DNA of 43,525 bases from Flavobacteriales bacterium. Its GTDB lineage: Bacteria; Bacteroidota; Bacteroidia; NS11-12g; UBA955. Under the pieces are notes generated by a model that was not told the origin of the DNA, searched no databases, and saw nothing but the letters and a program-made list of their open reading frames with translations. The number at the start of each line of letters is the position of its first letter. Position 1 is the first letter of the stretch. The position numbers were made by a program, and so were the translations under genes. Shown here one piece after another: positions 26,407 to 34,385 of the stretch. Where the stretch lies: the NCBI GenBank assembly GCA_947447955.1, contig CANFLS010000021.1:1-43525 (forward strand), given 5' to 3'.

Positions 26407-26810
26407 TATTTGTTTGTGGCATTAACAGGAGTGTCTTCGTATTTTGAGGGACACTTACTGAAAATAGTTTCTGCGTGAAAATATTGACCTTCACTTTTTC
26501 CTATGATGAGCATTTTTTCTGCACGCTCTAAATCTTGAGGCTTCGGTTTTAAGTATTTCACCATTCTTTCTGTCCCCAATGAATCAATTGCAGAAAATAT
26601 CAGCAAGTTTGGATCTATTTGTGGATCGTATTGAACGGGTTTCGCTTTGTTTAATTTACAATAAATATGGTATTCTTTGTTGGGGTTTTCTTTTGCCAAC
26701 GAATCAGCGCCATTAAACGATACAATTTGAGTGGTGTTGCCATACAAACTCACAACAGCTGCCACACCAAGGCTGGCAATAATTAAAAGTGCAATGTGTA
26801 ATGGTTTCAT
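26406..26810 (-). CDS. ccmE: haem chaperone CcmE, CxxxY variant
   Basis: 134 residues: one N-terminal membrane anchor (about 5-22), then an OB-fold-like periplasmic domain. Classical CcmE binds haem covalently through a His in a VLAKHDExY context. Here the equivalent C-terminal region reads TIFSKCPSKYE, that is Cys120-x3-Tyr124, the CxxxY form known from some archaea and Desulfovibrio. The gene sits between ccmD and ccmF with 1-4 nt overlaps, which supports the assignment despite low similarity to proteobacterial CcmE. Confidence 0.85.
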   Translation of the reverse strand: MKPLHIALLIIASLGVAAVVSLYGNTTQIVSFNGADSLAKENPNKEYHIYCKLNKAKPVQYDPQIDPNLLIFSAIDSLGTERMVKYLKPKPQDLERAEKMLIIGKSEGQYFHAETIFSKCPSKYEDTPVNATNK

Positions 26811-27052
26811 TTTTGGTTGATTTGTTTTTCTAATTTGGTCATTTTTCTATCTAATCTAATCAGATAAAGCACAATACCTATAAATATTAAGACCAGAACA
26901 GTTGCAACAACGTTGAACTTTGCATTGCCACGCAACATATTGGTTGCGGCATCAGAAACAGCGTTTGTTCCAGAAACCGCCGTTTCTCCAGCAATTAGAA
27001 AGTTCATTGAACTTAAACCAATTGTAAATATAATTGCTTTTAATTTATTCAT
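26807..27052 (-). CDS. ccmD: CcmD family protein
   Basis: 81 residues. The N-terminal hydrophobic stretch resembles a signal sequence (FTIGLSSMNFLIAGE). A second transmembrane helix (FNVVATVLVLIFIGIVLYLIR) is followed by a positively charged cytosolic tail (LDRKMTKLEKQINQK), the hallmark of CcmD, which helps release holo-CcmE in System I cytochrome c maturation. The assignment rests on this topology and on its place between ccmC and ccmE, with small overlaps on both sides. Confidence 0.8.
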   Translation of the reverse strand: MNKLKAIIFTIGLSSMNFLIAGETAVSGTNAVSDAATNMLRGNAKFNVVATVLVLIFIGIVLYLIRLDRKMTKLEKQINQK

Positions 27053-28127
27053 TATCTTCTCTTTCTATTTGTATATTTTTTAGTGTTTCAAAACGGTATC
27101 TCAAAATAGAGATCCATATGAAAAACAAAATCCATCCTATTACCGCTGGGTAAAAGAACAATCTTAATGTGTTATCTAAATCGTATTTATTAAATCCAAC
27201 TGTTCCACCAGAACCTGGATGCAGCGTATCGGCCGACAATTTTGGCATAATTGCAATCAGTGCCATAAAAATTGGATAAATCAAAATGGCATAAACGCTT
27301 GATATTCTTGCACGTTGATATGGGTCTTTCAAAGAAGTTCTCAATATCAAATATGCCAAATACATAAACATACCAATGGCAACCCCATTCAGCTTTGGAT
27401 CATCGCTAGGCCACCAGCTTTCCCAAGTAATACTTGCCCAAGAAGAACCTGTAACACAACCCAAAATACCATTCAGTAATGCAATTTTAATAAAGCTCTC
27501 CGACCACAAATCGTCTTTCAATTGATTTTTCATCAAGTATTTGATGGCATAAATCACAGACAACAACAATAGGAACATCATTGAAAACCACATTGGAACG
27601 TGGTACAACAAGTTGCGAATACTTTCGTTTAATATGGGTCTATTTGGAAACCCCGATTGAATATCTTGTTTTACCAATGATGTCAAATTACTCAATTCAA
27701 TCTTATTTGAAACTCCAGTGTCTGAAATGCTTTTCTCAACCCAAACTGCATCAGGGAAATACATCCACTGCTTTGGAGATACACTTGAAGATCCGAAAAC
27801 AAACACATCAAACAATTGTGAATGCTGGGTATCGCCCAAAACCACATTGATTTTTGAATTCAAATAACCAGCTTCATTGTATTGGTTTTCTTGTGATTGG
27901 AAAACCAAATTTTTGTGTTTTAAAATCACTTTCTCAGCTACAAAACCAGTACCTGGATTGTATAAATCTACAGAAAACGATTGTGGTTCATTGCTTTTCA
28001 ACTGTCCATTAGAAACGCCGGTAATTCCAGTTTTTAAAGGCAAAAACAATCCACCAATCAAAACATAAAGTATAAGAACTATACTTCCAATTTTAATCAG
28101 TTTATATCCCTTAGAATTACTTTGCAT
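27045..28127 (-). CDS. ccmC: haem exporter / cytochrome c biogenesis protein CcmC (CcsA-like)
   Basis: 360 residues from ATG 28127; a longer frame would start with TTG inside the proline dehydrogenase gene. After one N-terminal helix comes a ~150-residue periplasmic domain, then the CcmC core. It has the first haem-ligand histidine in LLYHVPMWF, the tryptophan-rich motif GSSWASITWESWWPSDDPKL and the second histidine in ADTLHPGSGG. The periplasmic extension is, as far as I know, usual in Bacteroidota. It loads haem onto CcmE. It overlaps the upstream gene by 11 nt and ccmD by 8 nt. Confidence 0.92.
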   Translation of the reverse strand: MQSNSKGYKLIKIGSIVLILYVLIGGLFLPLKTGITGVSNGQLKSNEPQSFSVDLYNPGTGFVAEKVILKHKNLVFQSQENQYNEAGYLNSKINVVLGDTQHSQLFDVFVFGSSSVSPKQWMYFPDAVWVEKSISDTGVSNKIELSNLTSLVKQDIQSGFPNRPILNESIRNLLYHVPMWFSMMFLLLLSVIYAIKYLMKNQLKDDLWSESFIKIALLNGILGCVTGSSWASITWESWWPSDDPKLNGVAIGMFMYLAYLILRTSLKDPYQRARISSVYAILIYPIFMALIAIMPKLSADTLHPGSGGTVGFNKYDLDNTLRLFFYPAVIGWILFFIWISILRYRFETLKNIQIEREDNE

Positions 28128-29286
28128 TGTTACGTCTGGTAATTTCAGAATCAATCAACGACAATTCTCTTCCCATTTGACCTGCAACACTGCTGTTTTC
28201 TTGGGCACGGCGGGTTAAGTATGGTATCACTGCTGTTACTGGGCCATAAGGCACATATTTGGCAACATTGTATTTTCCATGAGAAAGGTTAAAACTAATA
28301 TGATCACTCATTCCCAACAATTGAGAAAAATAAACCCTTTTGTCGTTCGGTTGTAAATTCTGTTTTTCTAACAATTGAACACCCAACATTGAACTGTTTT
28401 CGTTGTGGGTTCCAATACAAACACTCACTTTATCGTGGTTTTCAAGACAAACAGTAACGGCTGCATTATAATCATTATCGGTAGTGGCTTTATTTGGTTG
28501 AATTGGATCTTGATACCCTTTTTCAGCGGCACGAGCCCTTTCCTTTTCCATGTATGCACCGCGCACCAATTTGAATCCCAAAAACACCGAAGTTTCAGCG
28601 ATTTGCTTTTTCAAATACTCCAAACGGTCATGACGGTACAATTGTACAGTGTTATAAATGATGGCTTTTTCTGTATTGAATTGATTGATTGCGTCTTCTG
28701 CCAATCTATCAATCGCTTCTTGAATCCATGATTCTTCGGCATCTATAAACAACCTTACATCGGAATGCTTGGCGTGTTCACAAACATCAAAAAATCTTTT
28801 GCTTCCATTGTCCCACAATATTTCTTCTGAGGGACTTAATTCTGTATTTGCAGATTTTTTCTCTAATACATGTGCATCAATGATACCGGTAACTTTAAAA
28901 ACTGCAAAAGGAATGTCGGCATTGCCTTTGGCCATGTCGATGGTTTTTTTAATTTCAGCGGCAGTATGTTTAAATACTGCTTCACTTTCTTCTCCCTCAA
29001 CAGAATAGTCTAAAATTGTTCCAATGCCAGAATGCGATAAACCTTGAATTGCGTTTACACAATCATTGATATTTTCACCCCCACAAAACTGTTTGAAAAT
29101 GGTATCTTTAATTACAAATTTAAATCCCAATGAAACGGCAATTTTCGCCAAAGCAGGTCCCCACTTTAACAAAATCGGATAATCGAATGAACGAAAAAGT
29201 AAACGAGCCCTGCGTAAATCCTTATCGGTTTTATGCGCAAATGCTGTTGCAGTATCCTGAAAAGAGATGTTTGAATTCACCTGCAT
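28117..29286 (-). CDS. proline dehydrogenase
   Basis: FAD enzyme that oxidises L-proline to pyrroline-5-carboxylate. The 389-residue single-function form has the TIM-barrel signature KLVRGAYMEKERARA, followed by IQPNKATTDNDYNAAV and VCIGTHNENS. The substrate-binding YLTRRAQENSSV, with its paired arginines, is near the C-terminus. There is no P5C dehydrogenase domain, unlike PutA. It runs with and overlaps the ccm genes downstream, a functional mixture without an obvious link beyond electrons entering the respiratory chain. Confidence 0.93.
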   Translation of the reverse strand: MQVNSNISFQDTATAFAHKTDKDLRRARLLFRSFDYPILLKWGPALAKIAVSLGFKFVIKDTIFKQFCGGENINDCVNAIQGLSHSGIGTILDYSVEGEESEAVFKHTAAEIKKTIDMAKGNADIPFAVFKVTGIIDAHVLEKKSANTELSPSEEILWDNGSKRFFDVCEHAKHSDVRLFIDAEESWIQEAIDRLAEDAINQFNTEKAIIYNTVQLYRHDRLEYLKKQIAETSVFLGFKLVRGAYMEKERARAAEKGYQDPIQPNKATTDNDYNAAVTVCLENHDKVSVCIGTHNENSSMLGVQLLEKQNLQPNDKRVYFSQLLGMSDHISFNLSHGKYNVAKYVPYGPVTAVIPYLTRRAQENSSVAGQMGRELSLIDSEITRRNNAK

Positions 29287-29381
29287 AATCCTTTCTACAA
29301 AGTAACGTCAAAAGCAGCATAGCAGAAAGAAAAATCTTTTGATATTCTAAAAAACAGGCCCGAAATTGAACATATTTTCAA

Positions 29382-31067
29382 TTATAGCAAACGCAAATGC
29401 AATTTTTCAATTGCCTTGTTTAATTCAGGATGCTTTTTCAAGAAAAAATCCAATTTTTCTTTGTCCGTATATGGCCTTCTTTCGGTTTCCTCAACTTTAC
29501 CCATTACACACAAAACATTGGTGATGGTATTTTTTGAAACTTTTAACAAATGCTGCAATAATGGTATCCGCAAATCTTCAACTGCCAATTCTTGTGCTTT
29601 GCTTGAAACAGTCAAAATCAAATCGCTGTTATTCAAAGAATAACTAATTGATTTGATTAATCCACTTACGCGCTGAGATTGGGTATTGCAATATTCATCC
29701 ATGATTTCTTGGATGGAAGGAATTTTATTATTTGAATCATTTAAATCGTCAACAGAAACTGCATTCTGAGAAGTTTCCAAAATTGTTGCTTCCTCAGCCA
29801 AATTTGCCTTTTCAAGCTTATTTTGTTTGAATGAATTTCTGTCGAGTTTACCTAAGCGGGTTGATGATACTTTCGTTTCAACCGCTTCTTTGATGGTAGG
29901 CACTGCCCTATCTTTTGCAACAGCATTTACAGGTGCTGCGGTGGGTGCCGCCAAAGTAGGATTAGCTAATTTTTTTTTTATATCCTCCAGAGTGGGGATT
30001 TCAGCAATAAATTGGGCAAGATGGGCAAGCTTTATGAGCATGAGCTCAACAAGTAATCGGGGATTCCGACTAAACTTATATTTCTCGTCTGTTTCGTTGG
30101 TTAAATTTAGTGCGTTGATAATGAGTCCTAAGTCTAATTTCTTTCCTTGCTCTAAATATTTAAGTTTGAAAGCTTCAGAAACATCCAACAATTTCAGGGT
30201 GCTTTCATTTTTACAAACCATTAGGTTTCTAAAATGTTGCGCCATTCCCGAAACAAACAATGATCCATCAAACCCTTGGTTCAAAACATTGTCAAAAATC
30301 AACAAAGATTGTGAAATGTTTTTATTCAGAATTTCCTCAGTAACTGCAAAAAACGTATCCATATCGAGAATACTCAATATTTCTACTGCCTTGGCGTAAG
30401 TTACGTCGCCGCCTGAAAAACTCACTAGTTGATCAAACAAACTCAATGCATCACGCAATCCTCCATCTGCTTTTCTTGCAATCAAATGCAACGCATCGTC
30501 GGATGCTTCAATGTTTTCATTTTTTGCAATCATTTTCAAATGTTCTACCATATCAGATGCTTCGATACGGTTAAAATTAAACACTTGACAACGGCTTAAT
30601 ATCGTTGGAAGGATTTTATGCTTTTCTGTAGTTGCTAAAATGAAAATCGCATACGATGGCGGTTCTTCAAGGGTTTTCAAAAAGGCATTGAATGCCGAAT
30701 TCGATAACATATGAACCTCATCAATGATATAGACTTTATACTTTCCAACTTGAGGTGGAATGCGTACTTGGTCTACCAAATGACGGATATCGTCAACTGA
30801 ATTATTCGAAGCCGCATCTAATTCAAAAATATTGAATGCAAAATCTTGATTTGGATTTTCAGCTTCGTTTTGAGAGTTAATTACTTTGGCTAGAATTCGG
30901 GCACAGGTTGTTTTACCTACTCCCCTTGGTCCCGTAAATAAAAAGGCTTGAGCCAGTTTATTGTTGGTAATTTCATGCATCAAAGTTTCCGCAATATGCT
31001 TTTGACCCACCACATCGGCAAATGTAGTTGGTCTGTATTTTCTTGCTGAAACAATAAACTGTTGCAT
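29382..31067 (-). CDS. dnaX: DNA polymerase III subunit gamma/tau
   Basis: Clamp-loader ATPase of the replicative polymerase. I chose ATG 31067 (MQQFIVSARKYRP), the conserved N-terminus; the longer frame lacks support. 561 residues: Walker A GPRGVGKTT (46-54), Walker B IIDEVHM, sensor-1 ATTEKHK and arginine finger ILSRCQVF. The zinc-binding cysteines found in the E. coli protein are absent between Walker A and ELDAASNN. The core (domains I-III) ends near residue 363, where the codons IKKK are written with ten A residues; a poorly conserved tau tail follows. The A10 run may allow a short gamma form (see the separate entry). Confidence 0.95.
   Translation of the reverse strand: MQQFIVSARKYRPTTFADVVGQKHIAETLMHEITNNKLAQAFLFTGPRGVGKTTCARILAKVINSQNEAENPNQDFAFNIFELDAASNNSVDDIRHLVDQVRIPPQVGKYKVYIIDEVHMLSNSAFNAFLKTLEEPPSYAIFILATTEKHKILPTILSRCQVFNFNRIEASDMVEHLKMIAKNENIEASDDALHLIARKADGGLRDALSLFDQLVSFSGGDVTYAKAVEILSILDMDTFFAVTEEILNKNISQSLLIFDNVLNQGFDGSLFVSGMAQHFRNLMVCKNESTLKLLDVSEAFKLKYLEQGKKLDLGLIINALNLTNETDEKYKFSRNPRLLVELMLIKLAHLAQFIAEIPTLEDIKKKLANPTLAAPTAAPVNAVAKDRAVPTIKEAVETKVSSTRLGKLDRNSFKQNKLEKANLAEEATILETSQNAVSVDDLNDSNNKIPSIQEIMDEYCNTQSQRVSGLIKSISYSLNNSDLILTVSSKAQELAVEDLRIPLLQHLLKVSKNTITNVLCVMGKVEETERRPYTDKEKLDFFLKKHPELNKAIEKLHLRLL
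29970..29988 (-). promoter_or_regulatory. candidate programmed slippage site in dnaX (A10 run with upstream GGAGG)
   Basis: On the minus strand GGAGG (29988-29984) is followed by ATAT and ten A residues (29979-29970), encoding part of Asp-Ile-Lys-Lys-Lys at residues 362-366. With one extra A, or a -1 shift, the reading becomes Ile-Ser-stop. With one A fewer it becomes Asn-stop. Either product is about 366-368 residues and keeps exactly the ATPase core and domain III, like gamma in E. coli and Thermus. The sequence is direct evidence; use of the site is inferred. Confidence 0.55.
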
Positions 31068-31181
31068 GCTGCAAAATAACTCTAATAATTCGAGGTTCAC
31101 AACACAACTTTTCAACTGTTTTTACTATTCTTTAAATTTTTCTGTCATACTATCAGTTTTCATGTTTATTTTGCAGTAGTT

Positions 31182-31706
31182 ATGAATATTGGAGACATAT
31201 TAAACCCTTTTCAATTAAAGAGCACCGACAATCAAGTTGTGAGCACGTATGATTTTTCTGACAAATATGCGTTTTTGGTTTTGGTTACATGTAACCACTG
31301 CCCTTACGCCCAAGCATATTGGCCTCGTGTAATCAAATTGGCAGAAAAATTTGAAGAAGATAATTTGGGTGTGGTTGCCATTTGTGGAAATGATGCAAAT
31401 GTTCAACCTCAAGATAGTTTTGAAAACATGCAAAGTTTGGCGAAACAATTCCGTCTTTCATTCCCTTACCTTCACGACGAAGACCAATCGGTAATGAAAC
31501 AATTGGGCGCTACAAAAACTCCAGAAGTTTTCCTTTTTAACTCTAAGCGTGAGTTGGTTTATAAAGGTGCCATTGACGATAGCTGGGATAATGAGTCTAC
31601 CGTAATGAGCGTCTATTTAGACGATGCCATTGAATATACCTTAGACGGCATTGACATTGACTACCCTGAAGTGGAAGCGGAAGGTTGTAGCATTAAATGG
31701 AAGTAA
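31182..31706 (+). CDS. thioredoxin-fold redoxin family protein
   Basis: 174 residues with a thioredoxin/AhpC-TSA-like fold: LVLVTCNHCPYAQAYWPR carries a CxxC pair in place of the WCxxC of thioredoxin, and GATKTPEVFLFN is the cis-proline loop. There is no signal peptide, so it is cytosolic. Such proteins are predicted thiol oxidoreductases or peroxidases; the substrate is unknown. It is divergent from dnaX and ends 1 bp before the SDR gene. Confidence 0.88.
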   Translation: MNIGDILNPFQLKSTDNQVVSTYDFSDKYAFLVLVTCNHCPYAQAYWPRVIKLAEKFEEDNLGVVAICGNDANVQPQDSFENMQSLAKQFRLSFPYLHDEDQSVMKQLGATKTPEVFLFNSKRELVYKGAIDDSWDNESTVMSVYLDDAIEYTLDGIDIDYPEVEAEGCSIKWK

Positions 31707-31707
31707 G

Positions 31708-32514
31708 ATGAGTAAAGTTGCCATTATCACCGGAGCAAGCAGCGGAATTGGCCGTGCCTTGGCCATTCAAGGTGCTAAAAATGGCTACAACTTATCGCTT
31801 TTTGCAAGAAATATTGCCGCATTAACTGATTTAAAAGCGGAGATTCAGGAGTTTTCAAACGTAAATATTCTCATTACCCAAGGGGATGTTTCTATTCAAG
31901 ACGATTGTTTGTCCCTCATTACCAATACGATACAAGAATTTGGCAAGATTAATTTCTTGATTAACAACGCCGGAATTAGCATGCGTTCCCTATTTAAGGA
32001 TGTTGATTTGAATGTCATTGAATCTTTAATGAATACAAATTTTTGGGGGACAGTTTACTGTACGAAATATGCATTGCCCTATTTGCTCGAAAGCAAAGGT
32101 TCTGTGGTTGGAGTATCGTCTATTGCGGGGTTTAAGGGACTTCCTGCCAGAACGGGATACAGTGCCAGCAAGTTTGCGATGCAAGGATTTTTGGAAAGCA
32201 TGAGGGTTGAAAATTTAAAAACGGGTTTGCATGTTTTGATTGCTTGTCCTGGTTATACCGCCTCGAACATCCGAAACACGGCGTTAAACGACAAAGGCCA
32301 GCAGCAAGGTGATACACCGTTGGATGAGTCTAAGTTAATGTCGGCCGAAGTTGTTGCCTTAGAAATTTGGAAAGCGATTGAGAAACGCAAATCGTATTTA
32401 ATTCTTACTTTACAAGGCAAAATGGCTGTATTTTTGAATAAAATATCATCAAAACTCACTGATATACTAACCTATAATGTTATCAAAAAGGAACCAAACT
32501 CACCCTTTAGTTAG
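31708..32514 (+). CDS. short-chain dehydrogenase/reductase
   Basis: 268 residues from ATG 31708, 1 bp after the redoxin stop; the longer frame begins inside that gene. A classical SDR with NAD(P)-binding TGASSGIGR near the N-terminus, INNAGIS, catalytic Ser in GVSSIAG and YSASKF (YxxxK). A hydrophobic C-terminal segment (LTLQGKMAVFLNKI) may contact membrane or lipid, as in DHRS7-like enzymes. The substrate is unknown. Confidence 0.92.
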   Translation: MSKVAIITGASSGIGRALAIQGAKNGYNLSLFARNIAALTDLKAEIQEFSNVNILITQGDVSIQDDCLSLITNTIQEFGKINFLINNAGISMRSLFKDVDLNVIESLMNTNFWGTVYCTKYALPYLLESKGSVVGVSSIAGFKGLPARTGYSASKFAMQGFLESMRVENLKTGLHVLIACPGYTASNIRNTALNDKGQQQGDTPLDESKLMSAEVVALEIWKAIEKRKSYLILTLQGKMAVFLNKISSKLTDILTYNVIKKEPNSPFS

Positions 32515-32581
32515 TTTAGGGTTTAGGGATAATTAGGGTTAAGTTTGATGAACTAAGTAACAACAAAGAAACGACAACGAT

Positions 32582-33139
32582 ATGAATATAAACGAAATAA
32601 TCACTGTTTTCTTTACACTTTTTGCCGTAATTGATATGCTCGGATCTATTCCGATTTTGGTTTCGTTGAAAGAAAAAATTCCAGATATCAATCCTACAAA
32701 AGTCACCTTGGCATCTGCTACGTTAATGATTGGCTTCTTGTATGTTGGAGATTATTTCTTAAAATATTTGGGGTTAGACATCAAATCATTTGCATTGGCA
32801 GGAAGTATTGTGATGTTTATTTTGGCCTTGGAAATGGTATTGGGGATTGATATTTTCAGAACCGATCCAAATTCACCGAGTGGCAGTATTGTTCCTATAG
32901 CCTTCCCTATTATTGCTGGTTCAGGAACATTAACAACCATTCTATCGTTAAAGGCAATTTACGATAAAAGCACAATTTTAATGGGAATATTGCCAAATAT
33001 ATTACTCATTTTCATTGTATTAAAATCCACTGGTTTTATCGAACGTAAAATTGGCAAAGCGGGCATGATCACCATCCGTAAATTCTTCGGCGTAATTTTA
33101 TTGGCCATTGCCGTAAAATTATTCAAAGGGAATTTGTAA
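32582..33139 (+). CDS. MarC-family integral membrane protein
   Basis: 185 residues, about six hydrophobic helices, with the family-typical FAVIDMLGSIPILVSL at the N-terminus and PIAFPIIAGSGTLTT in the middle. MarC proteins are predicted small-molecule transporters, originally linked to the mar locus without proof of a resistance role. The last 11 codons and the following bases are repeated at 34296-34385, so its 3' end lies inside the duplicated junction described separately. Confidence 0.9.
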   Translation: MNINEIITVFFTLFAVIDMLGSIPILVSLKEKIPDINPTKVTLASATLMIGFLYVGDYFLKYLGLDIKSFALAGSIVMFILALEMVLGIDIFRTDPNSPSGSIVPIAFPIIAGSGTLTTILSLKAIYDKSTILMGILPNILLIFIVLKSTGFIERKIGKAGMITIRKFFGVILLAIAVKLFKGNL

Positions 33140-33196
33140 GGGTTAAATCTGAGGATTCTCGAATTTCTTTACCAATTTTAATTTGTCTACAATTTG
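33107..33196. repeat. junction repeat, left copy (marC tail plus glycosyltransferase-gene tail)
   Basis: This 90-bp segment matches 34296-34385 at 84 of 90 positions by my base-by-base alignment (constant offset 1189). It contains the functional end of marC and, on the other strand, a remnant of the end of the glycosyltransferase gene. Three differences lie in marC wobble positions. Confidence 0.9.
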
Positions 33197-33206
33197 AGTT
33201 TGTTTT
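33143..33206 (-). pseudogene. remnant 3' end of the glycosyltransferase gene
   Basis: On the minus strand this encodes QTQIVDKLKLVKKFENPQI and a stop. The intact gene at 34332 ends QTLKQIADKLKLVKKFENPQI. The remnant lacks the LK codon pair in frame and has Val for Ala, after which similarity fades. It is a leftover of the duplicated junction and has no start. Confidence 0.85.
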
Positions 33207-33243
33207 TACTGCTGAAACCAAAAGTATTAACAGCGCTTCATTT

Positions 33244-34086
33244 TTATTTTACTTTTATTATTTTTTTACGTTGTCCGTTATCGTAAAGGAATATATATGG
33301 AATGTTATCTTCAACTTTATCTACGGGTCTACCTAACATATCATAGGTTCCAATTAATTTTGGTTCTGGTTTTTGTAAATCTTCAATTCCTGCTAGACAA
33401 TCAATAGTAACTTTCTCAAAAGTAGTTGTGTCAGAAAGACAACTTATTACTTGTTTTACTAAAAGGTATCTACCGTTTTTGGGATATTGATAAACAAATC
33501 CACCACCTTTTTGTTGTGTTACTAAATCTGAACTAGGATAGTTGTACATAGAACCTAAATACTGGGCAGATAATGTGTCCCATTGTTTTTGGTTTATTTT
33601 ATCCAAAGAACTACCACCCCAAATAGAAAAATAGTAATTGTATTTACAACTTGTATCAGTATTTGGTATAAGACACATTTCATACAGATATTTACCACAC
33701 GCTTTTTTCTCTTCAAAAAAACAGTACTTATTAAAATTTTTAACTTCAATTGTATAAGAATACGTTGTGTCACAGTATTGACAGATATTCGATAGTTTAC
33801 AATAAATGGTATACCTATTATGATTAAAACCACTTGGATACAAAGTTAAATACGACCCCAATCCACCACTTAATTTTTTAGACTCGTGGTCATATATTGA
33901 ATATTGAACTTTAACACAAGAATCTCCCCAAATGTCATTACCTAAATATTTAGCACTAGAGTGGTATACTCGTTGACCAGAAACTATCTGATAATAAACT
34001 GACATTGTGTAATTACTCCAATCACACTTTCCGTAACTAGTAAGTGTTAACATCGTTAACAACATACCTAATATAAATTTTTTCAT
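33244..34086 (-). CDS. exported protein with a T9SS-like C-terminal tail, on the inserted segment
   Basis: 280 residues from ATG 34086; ATG 34095 three codons earlier is possible. It has a signal peptide (MKKFILGMLLTMLTLTSYG). The body is Tyr-, Cys- and Ser-rich with no recognised domain: many cysteines (CQYCDTTYSY, CGKYLYEMC) and a PKD-like strand segment FVYQYPKNGRYLLVKQVI. The last ~35 residues (TYDMLGRPVDKVEDNIPYI, then a basic end) resemble short T9SS-type C-terminal domains, so secretion through type IX is likely. It is the only gene of the 1.1-kb insert and looks more AT-rich than its neighbours. Confidence 0.75.
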   Translation of the reverse strand: MKKFILGMLLTMLTLTSYGKCDWSNYTMSVYYQIVSGQRVYHSSAKYLGNDIWGDSCVKVQYSIYDHESKKLSGGLGSYLTLYPSGFNHNRYTIYCKLSNICQYCDTTYSYTIEVKNFNKYCFFEEKKACGKYLYEMCLIPNTDTSCKYNYYFSIWGGSSLDKINQKQWDTLSAQYLGSMYNYPSSDLVTQQKGGGFVYQYPKNGRYLLVKQVISCLSDTTTFEKVTIDCLAGIEDLQKPEPKLIGTYDMLGRPVDKVEDNIPYIFLYDNGQRKKIIKVK

Positions 34087-34295
34087 ATTCCCCATTGCAT
34101 ATTGATTATTCTGTTTGGTGTTGGTTTATTATTATGCAAGATATCACTACTGCAATACTTAATCAATCTCAATGACGCAAAAATGACAATCAATCACTTA
34201 AATACAAAGTGTTATTACAACCACTATTTACACTTCATTAATCCTTATAATTTGTATCATCTATCATCAAGCATCGAATTCACATTTATGAATTG

Positions 34296-34328
34296 ATCGC
34301 TGTAAAATTATTTAAAGGGAATTTGTAA
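34296..34328 (+). pseudogene. remnant 3' end of marC
   Basis: This encodes IAVKLFKGNL and a stop, identical in protein to the end of marC at 33107-33139 but with three synonymous base changes (ATC, GCT and TTT for ATT, GCC and TTC). There is no upstream marC sequence. It is part of the duplicated junction. Confidence 0.85.
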
Positions 34329-34385
34329 AGGTTAAATCTGAGGATTCTCGAATTTCTTTACCAATTTTAATTTGTCAGCAATTTG
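34296..34385. repeat. junction repeat, right copy
   Basis: Partner of 33107-33196. It holds the functional end of the glycosyltransferase gene (stop at 34334-34332) and a remnant of the marC end. The repeat spacing of 1189 bp defines the inserted or duplicated unit. Confidence 0.9.

Noticed and set aside
29827-30399. 190-codon plus-strand open frame opposite dnaX, serine- and phenylalanine-rich.
   Set aside because: Antisense to a conserved gene; composition is what reading the complement of this coding strand produces.
32515-32538. Telomere-like TTTAGGG, TTTAGGG and TTAGGG units between the SDR and marC genes.
   Set aside because: Only two to three units in an AT-rich gap of a bacterial chromosome with genes on both sides; chance is a sufficient explanation.
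34102-34296. 64-codon plus-strand open frame upstream of the inserted T9SS gene.
   Set aside because: No signal, domain or start context; it ends where the junction repeat begins and looks like random AT-rich sequence.
33107-34385. The insert as a transposon or insertion sequence.
   Set aside because: No transposase, integrase or terminal inverted repeats are seen, and the direct repeats (~90 bp, diverged) do not fit a target-site duplication.
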